Source of the DNA: Pacificibacter marinus
GTDB lineage: Bacteria; Pseudomonadota; Alphaproteobacteria; Rhodobacterales; Rhodobacteraceae
Reading direction: 5' to 3'
NCBI RefSeq assembly: GCF_018860505.1
Contig: NZ_JAHKPU010000010.1
Location: 83,730-147,729 of the forward strand
DNA: 64,000 nt
Positions within the stretch are counted from its first letter, which is position 1. Each line of letters begins with the position of its first letter. Below are positions 36,732 through 47,919 of this stretch, one piece after another. A program made the translations under genes and the position numbers. Below the pieces are notes generated by a model. It was not told the origin of the DNA. It made no database searches and saw only the letters and a program-made list of their open reading frames with translations.

Positions 36732-37775
36732 ATGGACGCTTTCGATCCAATTGAACCAGACGAGACCCTACGCGGCGAGCGCCAACCGCAAGACGCGGAT
36801 CGTGCCTTGCGCCCGCAAACCTTGGACGAATTCATCGGCCAGAAAGAAGCGCGGGCCAACTTGCGCATTTTCATTGAATCTGCCCGAAAACGCGAAGAAA
36901 CCATGGATCATGTGCTGTTTTACGGTCCTCCCGGTTTGGGCAAAACCACATTGGCGCAGATCATGGCCCGCGAATTGGGCGTGAATTTCAAAATGACCTC
37001 TGGGCCTGTTTTGGCCCGTGCTGGTGATTTGGCGGCTATTCTCACAAATCTCGAAGCGCGTGATGTACTGTTCATCGACGAAATTCATCGGATGAATCCT
37101 GTGGTCGAGGAAATTCTTTACCCCGCGATGGAGGATTTCGAGCTTGATCTGGTGATCGGCGAGGGGCCTGCCGCGCGGACCGTGCGTATCGAATTGCAGC
37201 CCTTTACACTTGTCGGCGCCACCACGCGGATGGGTCTGCTCAGCACGCCCTTGCGAGATCGTTTCGGTATTCCCACGCGGCTGCAATTTTACACCACAGA
37301 TGAGCTGCACGAGATTGTCACCCGTGGAGCGCGGATGCTTGGGGTGCCTGCTGACGATGATGGCGCGCATGAAATCGCCAAACGCGCAAGGGGCACGCCG
37401 CGCATCGCGGGACGGTTGCTGCGGCGTGTGCTAGATTTCGCTGTGGTCGAAGGCGACGGGCGTATCACCCATGCCATTGCTGACAACGCCCTGACGCGTT
37501 TGGGTGTGGATCACTTGGGCCTTGATGGGGCGGACAGGCGGTATCTGCTGCTCATCGCGCAGAATTATCAAGGTGGGCCAGTGGGCGTGGAAACGCTCGC
37601 GGCCGCTTTGTCGGAAAGCCGTGATGCGATCGAGGACGTGATCGAGCCTTACCTACTTCAACAAGGTTTGATCCAGCGCACTCCGCGTGGCCGGATGTTG
37701 ACGCAAAAATCATGGCATCACCTTGGGATGCAACCGCCGCAAAAGCCAGAACAGATCCAGATGTTTGGAAAGTAG
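36732..37775 (+). CDS. ruvB: Holliday junction branch-migration ATPase RuvB
   Basis: The hexameric AAA+ motor for branch migration. Walker A is GPPGLGKT at 65-72, Walker B ends in DEIH at 116-119, sensor 1 lies in GATTR, and the arginine-finger region is in LRDRFG. The winged-helix C-terminus ends with a short, basic, Gln-rich tail. It starts three bases after the ruvA stop. The 347-residue length is normal. Confidence 0.97.
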   Translation: MDAFDPIEPDETLRGERQPQDADRALRPQTLDEFIGQKEARANLRIFIESARKREETMDHVLFYGPPGLGKTTLAQIMARELGVNFKMTSGPVLARAGDLAAILTNLEARDVLFIDEIHRMNPVVEEILYPAMEDFELDLVIGEGPAARTVRIELQPFTLVGATTRMGLLSTPLRDRFGIPTRLQFYTTDELHEIVTRGARMLGVPADDDGAHEIAKRARGTPRIAGRLLRRVLDFAVVEGDGRITHAIADNALTRLGVDHLGLDGADRRYLLLIAQNYQGGPVGVETLAAALSESRDAIEDVIEPYLLQQGLIQRTPRGRMLTQKSWHHLGMQPPQKPEQIQMFGK

Positions 37776-37844
37776 ACAGCACACAACTGCCCCTTGCGAT
37801 TTGCGCGGGAATTGCGCATCTACGGTGAGCGCAAAGGAGACCCC

Positions 37845-38483
37845 ATGACAGACACCTCAGAATTCACCCCCGAAGCCGTTGAAGCCTATTTCACCCGCGC
37901 CAGTGGTGATTATGTGTTTGCCCGTTGGGGGCGGCCTATCGCGCCTGTTGTCTTTGGCGTCGCCGAGGATTCCTTGGCCGTGATCAAAGGCAGCATCGAG
38001 GCGGCTGTGGCCATTGCGGGGGCCGAAATGGCCGAAACCGATCCTGAACTTGGATCGAACCTGATGATGTTCTTTTTCTCGGATTGGAAAGAGCTGCTGG
38101 ACGTGCCTAATATGGGCGACATGATCCCAGATCTGGACATGCGCGTGCAGATGTTGATCGACCGTAATGCGCATCAATATCGTGCCTTTCGCTTTGACGA
38201 TGATGGCGCGATCAAAGCCTGCTTTACTTTTGTGCGCATGGGCGGGGCGATGGACGAGGTGCCTGCCGACGTGATTGCACTGTCTCAGGCCACTCAAGCA
38301 CTTTTGTTGTGGTCTGATATCACCTTCACCCAAGACAGTCCTCTGGCGCTGACCGAGGCGGGCACAGTCATACGCCCAGATGTGGCCAACGTGTTACGCG
38401 CCTCTTATGATCCGGTTCTGCCAAGTGCCGCACGAGATGCGTCTCATGCATTGCGTCTTTATGCGCGTTTGATTGCAGGATAG
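37845..38483 (+). CDS. Conserved protein of unknown function downstream of ruvB
   Basis: A 212-residue soluble protein beginning MTDTSEFTPEAVEAYF. The start is fixed by AAAGGAGA at 37833-37840, five bases before the ATG. It is acidic overall, with no signal peptide, no transmembrane helix and no nucleotide-binding loop. A pattern such as YVFARWGRPIAPVVFGV near residues 18-34 and SDITFTQDSPLAL late in the chain could help searches. It sits 69 bases after ruvB and may be its last cotranscribed gene. I cannot name a function. Confidence 0.7.
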   Translation: MTDTSEFTPEAVEAYFTRASGDYVFARWGRPIAPVVFGVAEDSLAVIKGSIEAAVAIAGAEMAETDPELGSNLMMFFFSDWKELLDVPNMGDMIPDLDMRVQMLIDRNAHQYRAFRFDDDGAIKACFTFVRMGGAMDEVPADVIALSQATQALLLWSDITFTQDSPLALTEAGTVIRPDVANVLRASYDPVLPSAARDASHALRLYARLIAG

Positions 38484-38564
38484 GACAAGGCTGGCGTCAT
38501 GACCCCGTCTTGCACATGTCATACGCAGGTCTTAGCCTGATGAAAACGGCTTGAGGGGCTCGAC

Positions 38565-38954
38565 ATGATCCATAAATTTCCCGTGCATGTCTACTATGAA
38601 GACACCGATCTTGCGGGCATTGTTTACTATGCCAATTATTTCAAATTCATCGAGCGCGCGCGCACCGAATGGGTGCGTGAGGCGGGCGTCGATCAGGTTG
38701 CGCTGAAAGCCAATGATGGCATTGTGTTTGCTGTACGGCGTGTCGAAGCAGATTACCTTTTGCCCGCGAAGTTCGACGAGGATTTGATCGTCGAGACCGA
38801 GGTCGAGGCCATCACAGGCGTGCGGATTGTACTCAATCAAACGGTCAAACGTGCCGATGCGATCCTATTTGTGTCGCAAGTGACGCTTGTGGCTTTGTCC
38901 GAAACAGGTCAGCCAACGCGCTTGCCGGCAAATATTCGCCGAAATTTGCACTGA
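38565..38954 (+). CDS. ybgC: Tol-Pal-associated acyl-CoA thioesterase YbgC
   Basis: A 129-residue hotdog-fold thioesterase of the 4-hydroxybenzoyl-CoA type. The catalytic Asp is D15 in YYEDTDLAGIVYYANY, a near-universal signature. GAGGGG lies six bases before the ATG. It opens the tol-pal cluster, as in most proteobacteria, with a 149-base gap before tolQ that probably contains the tolQ promoter. Confidence 0.94.
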   Translation: MIHKFPVHVYYEDTDLAGIVYYANYFKFIERARTEWVREAGVDQVALKANDGIVFAVRRVEADYLLPAKFDEDLIVETEVEAITGVRIVLNQTVKRADAILFVSQVTLVALSETGQPTRLPANIRRNLH

Positions 38955-39103
38955 ACTGGCCAAAACCTGCATCGTTTTGACCGTTTTTCCCCGTATGTCA
39001 CGCTGAACTCACATGTAAGTGTTGGCGTGAACCCTGCCGATAGGGTAAATCATGAGTTAACAACAAGCCGCGCAAACAGCGGCACAGGCGAAAAGAGCAG
39101 GTC

Positions 39104-39799
39104 ATGGAACAAACTACCCTCGCAATGGCGCAGGAGATCGATTTCTCCTTGCTGGCGCTTTTTATGAAAGCGACATTTACTGTTAAACTTGTGATGCTGA
39201 TGCTGATCGGCGCGTCCTTTTGGTCGTGGTCCATCATCATTCAAAAGCACATCTTTTATCGTAACGCGCGGTCTTCGGCTGCCGTGTTTGACCAAGCCTT
39301 TTGGTCCGGCGAACCGCTTGATGAGCTCTTCGATAAAATCGGCGGCGCGCCTGCCAATGCGCCTGAACGGGTGTTCGTCTCGGGCATGACCGAATGGCGT
39401 CGCTCGCACCGCTCAGACGGGGGGCTGATTGCTGGCGCTGCCTCGCGTATTGATCGGTCTATGGATGTGGCTATTTCCAAAGAAGCGGAAAGCATGAACA
39501 GCCAGTTGTCCATTCTGGCCACAGTCGGCTCAACCGGTCCTTTCATCGGCTTGTTCGGGACTGTGTGGGGCATTAAAACTGCGTTCGAAGACATCGCTTT
39601 GGCGCAATCAACCAATCTGGCGGTTGTGGCACCTGGTATCGCCGAAGCACTTTTGGCCACGGCCTTGGGTCTTTTGGCGGCGATCCCTGCGGTTATTTTC
39701 TATAATAAATTGTCTGCGGACAGTGACAAGATATTAGGCGGCTATGAGGCCTTCGCAGACGAGTTCTCGACCATCCTGTCGCGCGAATTGGATGCTTGA
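39104..39799 (+). CDS. tolQ: TolQ, inner-membrane proton-channel subunit
   Basis: A 231-residue MotA/TolQ/ExbB-family protein with three transmembrane helices, at about 17-40, 136-160 and 173-195. The family core is visible in LATVGSTGPFIGLFGTVWGI and later in APGIAEALLATALGLLAAIPAV. With TolR it harnesses the proton gradient to energise TolA and hold the outer membrane at the division site. The start ATG follows AGAGCAGG. tolR begins three bases after its stop. Confidence 0.96.
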   Translation: MEQTTLAMAQEIDFSLLALFMKATFTVKLVMLMLIGASFWSWSIIIQKHIFYRNARSSAAVFDQAFWSGEPLDELFDKIGGAPANAPERVFVSGMTEWRRSHRSDGGLIAGAASRIDRSMDVAISKEAESMNSQLSILATVGSTGPFIGLFGTVWGIKTAFEDIALAQSTNLAVVAPGIAEALLATALGLLAAIPAVIFYNKLSADSDKILGGYEAFADEFSTILSRELDA

Positions 39800-39802
39800 G
39801 CC

Positions 39803-40288
39803 ATGGGCGCTGGAGTAGTCAAACGCAAAAGTGGCGGCGGGCGCGGCAGTCGTCGTCGCGGGCAATCTGCGGCGATGAGCGAGATCAACGTCACGCCTTT
39901 CGTCGATGTTATGTTGGTGCTTTTGATCATCTTTATGGTTGCCGCTCCGATGATGACCGTGGGCGTGCCGGTTGAGTTGCCAGAAACAGCCGCCACCGCT
40001 TTGCCGCAGGAATCTGAAGACCCATTGTCGATCACGCTGACCGCGGATGGGCGTGTCTTGTTGATGAACAACGAAGAAAACCAAGATGAATTGGTGACCA
40101 AATTGCAAGCCATCGCCGCCGAGCGCACCGACGATAAAGTGTTTTTGCGCGCGGACGGGGCCATTCCCTATGAGCAAGTCGTTCAAGTCATGGGCGCGCT
40201 CAATGCAGGCGGGTTTCGCAATATCGGCCTTGTGACCGAACAGGGCGGGCCACGTCTTGACGGCACCTCTGCAAGCACAGGCAACTGA
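39803..40288 (+). CDS. tolR: TolR, proton-channel partner of TolQ
   Basis: A 161-residue protein with a basic cytoplasmic N-terminus (KRKSGGGRGSRRRG), one transmembrane helix at about 32-52 and a periplasmic C-terminal domain. The conserved proton-carrying aspartate is D35 in TPFVDVMLVLLIIFM. Order tolQ-tolR-tolA matches the standard system. Confidence 0.96.
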   Translation: MGAGVVKRKSGGGRGSRRRGQSAAMSEINVTPFVDVMLVLLIIFMVAAPMMTVGVPVELPETAATALPQESEDPLSITLTADGRVLLMNNEENQDELVTKLQAIAAERTDDKVFLRADGAIPYEQVVQVMGALNAGGFRNIGLVTEQGGPRLDGTSASTGN

Positions 40289-40298
40289 GGGCGCAGGC

Positions 40299-41435
40299 GT
40301 GAACACAGGTCAATATATCTCGGCGGGGGCTCATTTCGGGTTCATCGCTTATGTCTTGTTTGGCGGTTTTTTTCTAAATGCCCGCGATAGCGAACCTGTG
40401 CAAACGCAAGAAGTGTCTTTGATCTCTGAATCCGATTTTGCGGCGCTCAGCCGTGTCGAGACAGCCCCTGAGGTGCCCGTTGAGGCGCCTGAAATCACAG
40501 CGCCAGCTGTAGATACGGCTGCCCTGTCAAATCCTGAACAGGCCCAGCCAAACACAGCTGAGCCTGTGACGCCAGTGCAGCCCGATAATTCAGAGCCGGC
40601 CCCTGCATCAGAACAACCGATCACGCCACCTGCCGCGGTTGATCCGACGCCGCCCAGTTCCTCAGCTGAGCCAGAAATTTCAACCGAGGACCCTGGTGCT
40701 GGTCTGCCCGATATTCCAAATCAGCGGCCGACGCCGCGCCCCGTGCCGCGCATCGCGCCCGAGGCCGTGGTCAACCCTGAACGCACGCCAGACATAGCCG
40801 ATCAAGTGATCCCTGAGGTGTCTCCCGATGCCACAGCCACGGCTGAACCTGTGCCCGATCAACCTGCAGCTGCCCCGCAAGAGGCTGTAACAGAAATTGT
40901 GACCGAGGCGGAAAAGCCATCGGGCCTGTCCACATCGCCGCGCCCCAAAGCGCGTCCGCAAGCGGTCGTGGCCCAAGCGGCTGCGAAAAAGGCCGAAGCG
41001 GCAGCACAAGCCAACAGTGACGCGGCGGCCAATGCCGCAGCAGATGCCGCCTCGGCTTTGGTGGCAGAGGCCACATCTGAGACACCTGCCGCGCCCCGTC
41101 GACCAACAGGTCCACCGATGAGCGCGGGCGAAAAAGACGCGCTGCGTGTGGCGGTTCAGCAATGTTGGAACACTGGGTCCATGTCGACAGAAGCACAGCG
41201 CACGAAAGTGACTGTGGCTGTGTCGATGAACCAAGATGGCACGCCCATTGTTGGCTCTATCAAACTGCTTGGATCGTCTGGGGGCTCGAGTGCCTCTGCC
41301 GAGCAAGCCTTTCAAACTGCGCGTCGCGCGATTATCATCTGTGGCAGAAGCGGCTTTCAACTGCCTGCCGATAAATACAACGAGTGGCGCGATATCGAAC
41401 TTAGCTTCGACCCTGAACAAATGAGGTTCAAATGA
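40299..41435 (+). CDS. tolA: TolA, periplasm-spanning protein
   Basis: A 378-residue protein with one N-terminal membrane anchor (about 8-27), a long middle rich in Pro, Ala, Glu and Thr (about 30-240), an Ala-rich helical stretch ([11 protein letters not shown] near 227) and a folded C-terminal domain with a Cys pair. The start is taken as GTG 40299: GAGG lies eight bases before it, overlapping the tolR stop. An in-frame ATG at 40257 would overlap tolR by 32 bases and extend the N-terminus with non-conserved residues. The middle is Pro-rich rather than the long Ala/Lys helix of E. coli. It overlaps tolB by four bases. Confidence 0.88.
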   Translation: MNTGQYISAGAHFGFIAYVLFGGFFLNARDSEPVQTQEVSLISESDFAALSRVETAPEVPVEAPEITAPAVDTAALSNPEQAQPNTAEPVTPVQPDNSEPAPASEQPITPPAAVDPTPPSSSAEPEISTEDPGAGLPDIPNQRPTPRPVPRIAPEAVVNPERTPDIADQVIPEVSPDATATAEPVPDQPAAAPQEAVTEIVTEAEKPSGLSTSPRPKARPQAVVAQAAAKKAEAAAQANSDAAANAAADAASALVAEATSETPAAPRRPTGPPMSAGEKDALRVAVQQCWNTGSMSTEAQRTKVTVAVSMNQDGTPIVGSIKLLGSSGGSSASAEQAFQTARRAIIICGRSGFQLPADKYNEWRDIELSFDPEQMRFK

Positions 41436-42784
41436 TCCAACTTTCAGCTTATGTCCGTCGCTTGGCCGCAACGGCTTTCACCGCAGCCTGTGTGTTCGGG
41501 ACTGCCGCGCCATTGATGGCCCAAGATCAAGGCCCGCTTAAAATCGAAATCACCCAAGGTGTGATCGAACCCTTGCCTGTGGCCGTGCCTGATTTTATCG
41601 TGGAAACGACACAAGCCGCAGAGTTTGCAAAGCAAATTTCCGATGTGATCGCCGCTGACCTTGTGGGAACAGGCCTGTTCCGCGAAGTGCCTGACAGCGC
41701 TTATATTTCCAAGGTCACTTCATTCGATAGCCCCGTGCAATACGCAGATTGGAAGGCAATCAACGTGCAAGGGCTGGTCACAGGGGCTGTATCCGTGGAT
41801 GCAGGCGGCAATCTGTCGGTCAAATTCCGTGTGTTTGATGTGTTCAATGACGGGCAGCTTGGCTCTGGAATGCAACTGGGGGGATCGACCAACAGTTGGC
41901 GTCGCATCGCGCATAAAGTCGCGGATGTTGTTTACAGCCGGATAACCGGCGAGGGCGCGTATTTCGACAGTCGCGTGGTGTTTGTGTCTGAGGCCGGATC
42001 AAAGCAAGCCCGCCAAAAACGCTTGGCTGTGATGGATTACGATGGCGCGAATGTGCAGTATCTCACCGATGCCTCTGCCATCGTTTTGGCGCCACGCTTT
42101 TCGCCCACAGGTGATCGCGTTTTGTACACATCTTATGAAAGCGGCTTTCCACAAATCATGATGTTGGATGTGGGCACCGTAACCCGTCGCAGGTTACCTG
42201 TGCCCACAGAAAGCATGTCATTTGCGCCACGCTTTTCACCTGATGGGCGCTCTGTGGTCTATTCTGTATCCACAGGATCCAACACCGATTTGTACCGGAT
42301 GGACATCGCATCTGGTCAGGTGGCGCGTTTGACCAATACGCCTGCGATTGAAACTGCGCCGTCGTTTTCGCCAGATGGATCAAAGATCGTGTTTGAAAGT
42401 GACCGCTCTGGCACGCAACAGATTTACATCATGGATGCTGCTGGGGGCGATGCGAAACGTATTTCCTTTGGTCAAGGGCGTTACGGCACCCCAGTGTGGT
42501 CGCCGCGCGGGGATTTGGTCGCCTTTACAAAGCAAGCCAACGGGCGTTTCCATATCGGCGTGATGCGCACGGACGGGTCCGAAGAACGTCTGTTGACCGC
42601 GTCCTTTTTGGACGAGGGGCCAACGTGGTCGCCCAATGGGCGCGTGATCATGTTCACCCGTGAAACCCAAGGGGCCACAGGCGAATCCGCATTGTATTCG
42701 GTGGACATCTCGGGTCGTAATTTGCGTCGCGTGCCGACCAATTCAGGCGCTTCTGATCCGGCGTGGTCGCCCCTGTTAAAATAG
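41432..42784 (+). CDS. tolB: TolB, periplasmic beta-propeller protein
   Basis: A 450-residue secreted protein with a signal peptide of about 30 residues ending near PLMAQDQ. The N-terminal alpha/beta domain (about 30-165) is followed by a six-bladed propeller whose repeats carry the FSPDG or WSPRGD pattern. TolB binds Pal and the TolA system. A hairpin (CCCCAAA with TTTGCGGGG, near 42800-42818) follows in the gap to pal. Confidence 0.96.
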   Translation: MIQLSAYVRRLAATAFTAACVFGTAAPLMAQDQGPLKIEITQGVIEPLPVAVPDFIVETTQAAEFAKQISDVIAADLVGTGLFREVPDSAYISKVTSFDSPVQYADWKAINVQGLVTGAVSVDAGGNLSVKFRVFDVFNDGQLGSGMQLGGSTNSWRRIAHKVADVVYSRITGEGAYFDSRVVFVSEAGSKQARQKRLAVMDYDGANVQYLTDASAIVLAPRFSPTGDRVLYTSYESGFPQIMMLDVGTVTRRRLPVPTESMSFAPRFSPDGRSVVYSVSTGSNTDLYRMDIASGQVARLTNTPAIETAPSFSPDGSKIVFESDRSGTQQIYIMDAAGGDAKRISFGQGRYGTPVWSPRGDLVAFTKQANGRFHIGVMRTDGSEERLLTASFLDEGPTWSPNGRVIMFTRETQGATGESALYSVDISGRNLRRVPTNSGASDPAWSPLLK

Positions 42785-42869
42785 TGAACGTGCCCCACTC
42801 CCCAAAGGGTTTGCGGGGTGCTATACTTGCCTAAAATGAGCAGCGTTAAATTCCGCAAAGGATGACCAA

Positions 42870-43421
42870 ATGACACAGACACTTTCCACTCAATCGCGTA
42901 AAAACCCGCCCCGCGTGGCCGCTTTTGTTTTGATGTCCGCACTGGCACTGACGGCCTGTACCAACCCTGACCGCTTTGGCGCGGGCGGTGCGGGTGCTGG
43001 CGCAGCAGGTGCGAATGGCGGCATTATCGCAGGATCGATCAACGATCCGACCTCGACGGCCTATTTCAACCAAACTATTGGTGATCGTGTGTTGTTCCTT
43101 GTGGACCAGTCCACATTGACAGACAGCGCACGCGGACAATTGACGCAGCAAGCGCAGTGGTTGTTGGCCAACCCTGGTTACACCGCGATCATCGAAGGTC
43201 ATGCCGATGAGCAAGGCACACGCGATTACAACTTGGCTCTTGGCAGCCGACGCGCTGCTGCGGTGCAAGATTTCTTGATCTCGCAAGGGGTGAACCCATC
43301 GCGTCTTAAACCAATCACATACGGCAAAGAACGCCCCATCGCGGTGTGTTCCGACGAGAGCTGTTATGCACAAAACCGTCGCGCAGTGACTGTTTTGGCA
43401 GCGGGCGCTGGCGTAAGCTAA
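42870..43421 (+). CDS. pal: Peptidoglycan-associated lipoprotein Pal
   Basis: A 183-residue outer-membrane lipoprotein. The lipobox is LTAC with C30 as the lipid-carrying Cys. A glycine/alanine-rich linker is followed by the OmpA-like peptidoglycan-binding domain, whose core is in EGHADEQGTRDYNLALGSRR. Its place after tolB is standard. Confidence 0.96.
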   Translation: MTQTLSTQSRKNPPRVAAFVLMSALALTACTNPDRFGAGGAGAGAAGANGGIIAGSINDPTSTAYFNQTIGDRVLFLVDQSTLTDSARGQLTQQAQWLLANPGYTAIIEGHADEQGTRDYNLALGSRRAAAVQDFLISQGVNPSRLKPITYGKERPIAVCSDESCYAQNRRAVTVLAAGAGVS

Positions 43422-43461
43422 GGCCTTTTATAGGTGCAATAAACTGGCAAAAGGTGGCGGT

Positions 43462-44331
43462 ATGAAACGCATTTTGATGACGACTGTGGTGGTGTTTGGT
43501 CTCGGTGCTGGTCTGAGCTTTGGCGCGGGCGTGCAAGGCGCTGCCGCCCAAGATGCGCAGACCTTGGCGGATATCCGGCAAGAGGCCGCTGTCTTGTCGG
43601 TTGAGCTGCTTAAACTGAAACGTGAACTATCGACGACAGGCGCGCCGAATACAGCCTTTGGCGGCGCGTCCACCTTGGAACGTGTTGATTTGATGGAAAG
43701 CAGTCTCACGAAATTAACGGCCAAGATGGAACAGCTTGAGTTTCGCATCGACCGTATTGTGGCCGATGGCACGCGTCAGCTTGATGATCTGAATTTCCGT
43801 GTCTGCGATATGGAAGCCGGTTGTGACATAGGCAATCTGCCTGTTTTGGAACCACTTGGGGGGGCTGAACCTTCAAGTGGCGCCAGCGATGTCGTCGCTG
43901 TCGGACCAGGATCAGAAGCGCCGATGGATGGTGGCGGTGGTCAATTGGCCGAAGCCGAGCAAGCCGATTTTGATGCAGCTCAAGCTGCTTATGACGCGGG
44001 ATCCTATGAGGTGGCTGCCGATGCCTTTGGCACGTTTGCGCAAAACTACACTGGTGGATTTTTGACCAGCGAAGCGCATTTCATGCGCGGCGAAGCCTTG
44101 AGCAAATTGGGCCAAACCACGGAAGCCGCACGGTCCTATTTGGACAGTTTCAACATCTCGTCCGACGGCGTGCGCGCCCCTGCGGCCTTGTTGCGTCTTG
44201 GGGGCGCGATGGCGGCTTTGGGGCATGTGGACAAGGGCTGTGTGATGCTGGCTGAAGTGGGCAGTCGTTTTTCTGGATCATCTGAGGCAAATGAGGCGCA
44301 AACCGCGCGTCAAACTCTTGGGTGTCAGTAA
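43462..44331 (+). CDS. cpoB: CpoB/YbgF, Tol-Pal-associated TPR protein
   Basis: A 289-residue periplasmic protein with a signal peptide (about 1-29, ending AAAQ). A coiled-coil N-terminal segment (about 30-110) is used for trimerisation in E. coli, and a C-terminal TPR domain starts near YDAGSYEVAADAFGTF. It coordinates Tol-Pal with peptidoglycan synthesis at division. A low-complexity linker (GGAEPSSGASD) separates the halves. It is the last of the tol cluster before tilS, with a hairpin after it. Confidence 0.92.
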   Translation: MKRILMTTVVVFGLGAGLSFGAGVQGAAAQDAQTLADIRQEAAVLSVELLKLKRELSTTGAPNTAFGGASTLERVDLMESSLTKLTAKMEQLEFRIDRIVADGTRQLDDLNFRVCDMEAGCDIGNLPVLEPLGGAEPSSGASDVVAVGPGSEAPMDGGGGQLAEAEQADFDAAQAAYDAGSYEVAADAFGTFAQNYTGGFLTSEAHFMRGEALSKLGQTTEAARSYLDSFNISSDGVRAPAALLRLGGAMAALGHVDKGCVMLAEVGSRFSGSSEANEAQTARQTLGCQ

Positions 44332-44351
44332 ATACACACCCCGAAATATTG

Positions 44352-44379
44352 GACCATGCGGTGCGCCGCTTGGTCGATT
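44352..44379 (+). terminator. Hairpin between cpoB and tilS, possible terminator
   Basis: GACCA-T-GCGG pairs with CCGC-T-TGGTC around a TGCG loop; a single T-T mismatch interrupts the stem. GATTTATTG follows, so the T-tract is poor. It may only reduce read-through into tilS. Confidence 0.45.
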
Positions 44380-44405
44380 TATTGATGTGATTGCATAACA
44401 TTATT

Positions 44406-45689
44406 ATGGTTCAGACAGATACCCACGGCGCGATGCTGAAACATTTTTTTGCCTCCGCTTTCACCTTCGAGAAACCCAATCACGTCGGCATTGCTGTGTC
44501 TGGTGGCGGGGATTCCATGGCCTTGCTGCGCCTGATGGCCGATTGGGGCCAAGAGCAGCGGGTGCGCTTGTCTGCTGTTACGGTTAACCACGGGTTACGC
44601 GCAGATGCCGCACGCGAGGCGGAATTTGTGGCCGAGACCTGCGAGAGCCTGAAAATCAAACACACCACTTTGAATTGGACCGATTGGAGCGGCGCGGGCA
44701 ATCTGCAAGACGCCGCCCGCCGTGCGCGCTATGGCTTGATGGCCGATTGGGCCAAAGACAACGATATCGATACCATCGCGCTGGGGCACACCGCCGATGA
44801 TCAGGCCGAGACCTTTTTCATGCGTCTGGCGCGGGCTTCTGGCATTGATGGGCTGACGGGGATGCAGCGGCGTAGGCAATCGGACGATATCACATGGGTA
44901 CGGCCTTTGTTGATGCAAGAACGGTTCGAGCTGCGCCAATACCTGCGTGACTTGCGCCAACCTTGGATCGATGATCCCAGCAATGATGACGAAGCCTATG
45001 ACCGCGTAAAGGCGCGCAAAGCCATGGCTGCGCTGTCTGATTTGGGTATCGATTCTCATGTGGTGGGGCGGGTGATGGATCATCTGTCACAAGTGCGCTC
45101 AGTGCTGGATGTCACCACCCATGATCACGCGATTGATTGTATGGTTGAGGACAACGGCGATTTGATCATTGACCGCAAAGGCTTTGCCCAAGGCGCCCCC
45201 GAGATCAACCGACGCCTTGTCTCTCATGCGCTCAAGTGGATTTCATCTGCCGATTACGGGCCGCGTGGGTTGAAATTACAAGAATTCATGTCTGCGATGC
45301 TACGTGGCCAACATGCGACTCTGCACGGTGTGCGCTTGATCGGAGGTGCGCAATCCTTGCGCTTGTGTCGCGAATTTTCGGCTGTGCAAGACAAAGTGAG
45401 CATTCCAAACGAGATTTGGGACAATCGCTGGCAGATAACCTGCGACAAATCAGATGGTTTGATCGTGCGGGCTTTGGGCGAGGACGGCTTGCAAAAACTA
45501 GGGAAACGCGCAGAGGGTGGCATGCCCAGAGAGAGCTTAAAGTCCACGCCTGCGGTGTTTTTAGGCGACGATTTGATCGCGGCCCCCTTGGCCGATCCAA
45601 GCGTTCCAGCGGAGCTTGCGCCTCAATCTATCCATGCAAAATTGATCCATCCACGCGGTCACGCGTTCACATCGCTTTTATCGCATTGA
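44406..45689 (+). CDS. tilS: tRNA(Ile)-lysidine synthase
   Basis: This enzyme converts the wobble C of the CAU-anticodon tRNA-Ile to lysidine, essential for AUA decoding. The PP-loop is SGGGDS at 32-37, and an [16 protein letters not shown] stretch around 125-140 is the second signature. The start is taken at ATG 44406 (427 residues); there is no strong ribosome-binding site and an in-frame TTG lies five codons earlier. The C-terminal domain is shorter than in E. coli, as in other Rhodobacterales. It precedes ftsH, an old conserved pairing. Confidence 0.94.
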   Translation: MVQTDTHGAMLKHFFASAFTFEKPNHVGIAVSGGGDSMALLRLMADWGQEQRVRLSAVTVNHGLRADAAREAEFVAETCESLKIKHTTLNWTDWSGAGNLQDAARRARYGLMADWAKDNDIDTIALGHTADDQAETFFMRLARASGIDGLTGMQRRRQSDDITWVRPLLMQERFELRQYLRDLRQPWIDDPSNDDEAYDRVKARKAMAALSDLGIDSHVVGRVMDHLSQVRSVLDVTTHDHAIDCMVEDNGDLIIDRKGFAQGAPEINRRLVSHALKWISSADYGPRGLKLQEFMSAMLRGQHATLHGVRLIGGAQSLRLCREFSAVQDKVSIPNEIWDNRWQITCDKSDGLIVRALGEDGLQKLGKRAEGGMPRESLKSTPAVFLGDDLIAAPLADPSVPAELAPQSIHAKLIHPRGHAFTSLLSH

Positions 45690-45768
45690 ACTTACCCCAT
45701 TGATCCCTATTTTAAGGGAAACCGCTCGGCGCCTTCGCGCTGAGTCTGAATTTTCGAGGAGACCTGTT

Positions 45769-47718
45769 TTGGGTAATGCACGAAATCTCGCTTTTTGGCT
45801 GGTGCTGTTGATGCTGGTGGTGGCGTTGTTCAACGTCATCGGTGGCGGCCAATCATCTTTGGCGACGAATGAAACCAATTATTCCGAATTTATGTCCAGT
45901 GTTGAGTCTGGTACTGTCACCTCGGCCTATATCAATGGCGAGAAGGTTAATTACACCCTGTCGGATGGCTCAGACTTTTACGCCATTAACCCAGGGGATG
46001 ACGATTTGGCGCGTACCTTGGTCGACAAGGGCGTGAACGTCAAAGGCAAGGCGCAAAAGCAAAGCGGTCTCACATCTTTGTTGATCACCTTTTTGCCTTT
46101 CGTCTTGATTATCGGCGTTTGGATTTTCTTCATGAACCGTATGCAAGGCGGCGGTAAAGGCGGGGCGATGGGCTTTGGCAAATCGAAAGCCAAGCTTTTG
46201 ACCGAAAAAGCCGGACGCGTGACATTTGATGATGTCGCTGGCATCGACGAGGCGAAAGAAGAGCTGGAAGAAATCGTCGAATTCCTGCGGAACCCGCAAA
46301 AATACTCACGCCTTGGCGGTAAAATTCCAAAAGGCGCTTTGCTTGTCGGCCCTCCCGGCACAGGTAAAACGTTGCTAGCACGCGCGATTGCGGGCGAGGC
46401 TGGCGTTCCATTCTTTACCATTTCTGGTTCTGATTTCGTTGAAATGTTCGTCGGTGTTGGTGCCTCTCGTGTGCGCGACATGTTCGAACAAGCCAAGAAA
46501 AACGCGCCTTGTATCGTCTTTATCGATGAAATCGATGCTGTGGGCCGTGCCCGTGGTGCTGGCCATGGCGGTGGCAATGACGAGCGTGAACAAACGCTCA
46601 ACCAATTGCTGGTTGAAATGGATGGTTTTGAAGCCAATGAAGGCGTGATCATCGTCGCCGCAACCAACCGTCGTGACGTGCTTGACCCCGCCTTGCTGCG
46701 CCCTGGTCGTTTTGACCGTCAGGTCACTGTGCCAAATCCAGACATCAAAGGCCGCGAGAAGATTTTGGGCGTGCATGCGCGTAAAATCCCTCTCGGACCT
46801 GCAGTTGATCTGCGCATCATCGCGCGCGGCACACCAGGCTTTTCCGGCGCTGATCTGGCCAATCTTGTGAACGAAGCGGCTTTGATGGCGGCTCGTATCG
46901 GACGCAATGTTGTCACTATGGTCGATTTCGAAGCTGCCAAAGACAAGGTCATGATGGGCGCAGAACGTCGTTCTATGGTGATGACGCCTGAGCAAAAAGA
47001 GATGACGGCCTATCACGAAGCAGGCCACGCCATTGTAGGCATCACCTTGCCGAAATGTGATCCGGTCTACAAAGCGACTATTATTCCACGCGGTTCTGCT
47101 TTGGGTATGGTGATGAGCCTGCCTGAAATGGATCGCTTGAACATGTTCAAAGACGAGTGCCACCAGCGCTTGGCTATGACCATGGCGGGCAAGGCGGCTG
47201 AGATCATCAAATACGGTGCTGACCAAGTATCCAACGGCCCTGCAGGCGACATTCAACAAGCTTCAGGTTTGGCACGGGCGATGATCTTGCGCTGGGGCAT
47301 GTCTGACAAGGTGGGCAATATCGATTACACCGAAGCGCATGAAGGCTACAGCGGCGGCGCTGGCGGGTTTTCAATGTCAGCTGCGACCAAAGAAATGGTC
47401 GAGGAGGAGGTCAAAAACTTCATCCAAGCGGGCTATGAGCGTGCCTATCAAATTCTCGAAGACAACAAAGAGCAATTTGAACGTCTGGCGCAAGGTTTGC
47501 TTGAATATGAGACGCTCACTGGCGATGAAATCAAACGCGTGATGAAAGGTGAATCACCTCACGTTGATGAAAACGCTGACGATGAGGCCGACAAAGACAA
47601 ACCCTCTTTGATGGCCGTGCCCAAAACGCGCAAACGTAAACTGGATGCGCCGAAATCGGATGCGCCAGAATCAGAGACGCCGGATACGGATGCCTCTGAT
47701 GCGGGGACACCAGAGTAA
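45769..47718 (+). CDS. ftsH: ATP-dependent zinc metalloprotease FtsH
   Basis: A membrane-bound AAA+ protease that degrades misfolded membrane proteins and regulators. It has two transmembrane helices (about 8-25 and 105-122), Walker A GPPGTGKT at 194-201, SRH-region ATNR and the zinc motif HEAGH at 416-420. The start is TTG 45769 because GAGGAGA lies six bases before it and the protein then begins GNARNLAFW, as in relatives; an in-frame ATG at 45700 would add 23 odd residues. The C-terminal tail (about 620-649) is an acidic run of DAPES/TPDTD-type repeats, not conserved. Confidence 0.96.
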   Translation: MGNARNLAFWLVLLMLVVALFNVIGGGQSSLATNETNYSEFMSSVESGTVTSAYINGEKVNYTLSDGSDFYAINPGDDDLARTLVDKGVNVKGKAQKQSGLTSLLITFLPFVLIIGVWIFFMNRMQGGGKGGAMGFGKSKAKLLTEKAGRVTFDDVAGIDEAKEELEEIVEFLRNPQKYSRLGGKIPKGALLVGPPGTGKTLLARAIAGEAGVPFFTISGSDFVEMFVGVGASRVRDMFEQAKKNAPCIVFIDEIDAVGRARGAGHGGGNDEREQTLNQLLVEMDGFEANEGVIIVAATNRRDVLDPALLRPGRFDRQVTVPNPDIKGREKILGVHARKIPLGPAVDLRIIARGTPGFSGADLANLVNEAALMAARIGRNVVTMVDFEAAKDKVMMGAERRSMVMTPEQKEMTAYHEAGHAIVGITLPKCDPVYKATIIPRGSALGMVMSLPEMDRLNMFKDECHQRLAMTMAGKAAEIIKYGADQVSNGPAGDIQQASGLARAMILRWGMSDKVGNIDYTEAHEGYSGGAGGFSMSAATKEMVEEEVKNFIQAGYERAYQILEDNKEQFERLAQGLLEYETLTGDEIKRVMKGESPHVDENADDEADKDKPSLMAVPKTRKRKLDAPKSDAPESETPDTDASDAGTPE

Positions 47719-47740
47719 TCTGCGTCACTATATGAATTTA

Positions 47741-47770
47741 AAAACCGTGCCTTAGGGTGCGGTTTTTTTT
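47741..47770 (+). terminator. Terminator of ftsH
   Basis: AAAACCG and CGGTTTT pair around a 12-base interior that can fold further (CC with GG), followed by a run of T. Confidence 0.78.
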
Positions 47771-47919
47771 ATGGGGGCATAGGGTGAAACTTCATAGATC
47801 ACAAACCATGTTGGGCTAAATCTGCACAGGCCGGTAATGCGTTGCGATTTCGACCGCGGCCATGCGGCCTCTTTCCTCAAGACCTCCCACATGATAAAGC
47901 GCGGATAAGAGGACCTGAT

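Noticed and set aside
46375..47259. 294-codon antisense frame inside ftsH
   Set aside because: Opposite an intact, well-conserved gene; His- and Arg-rich shadow composition.
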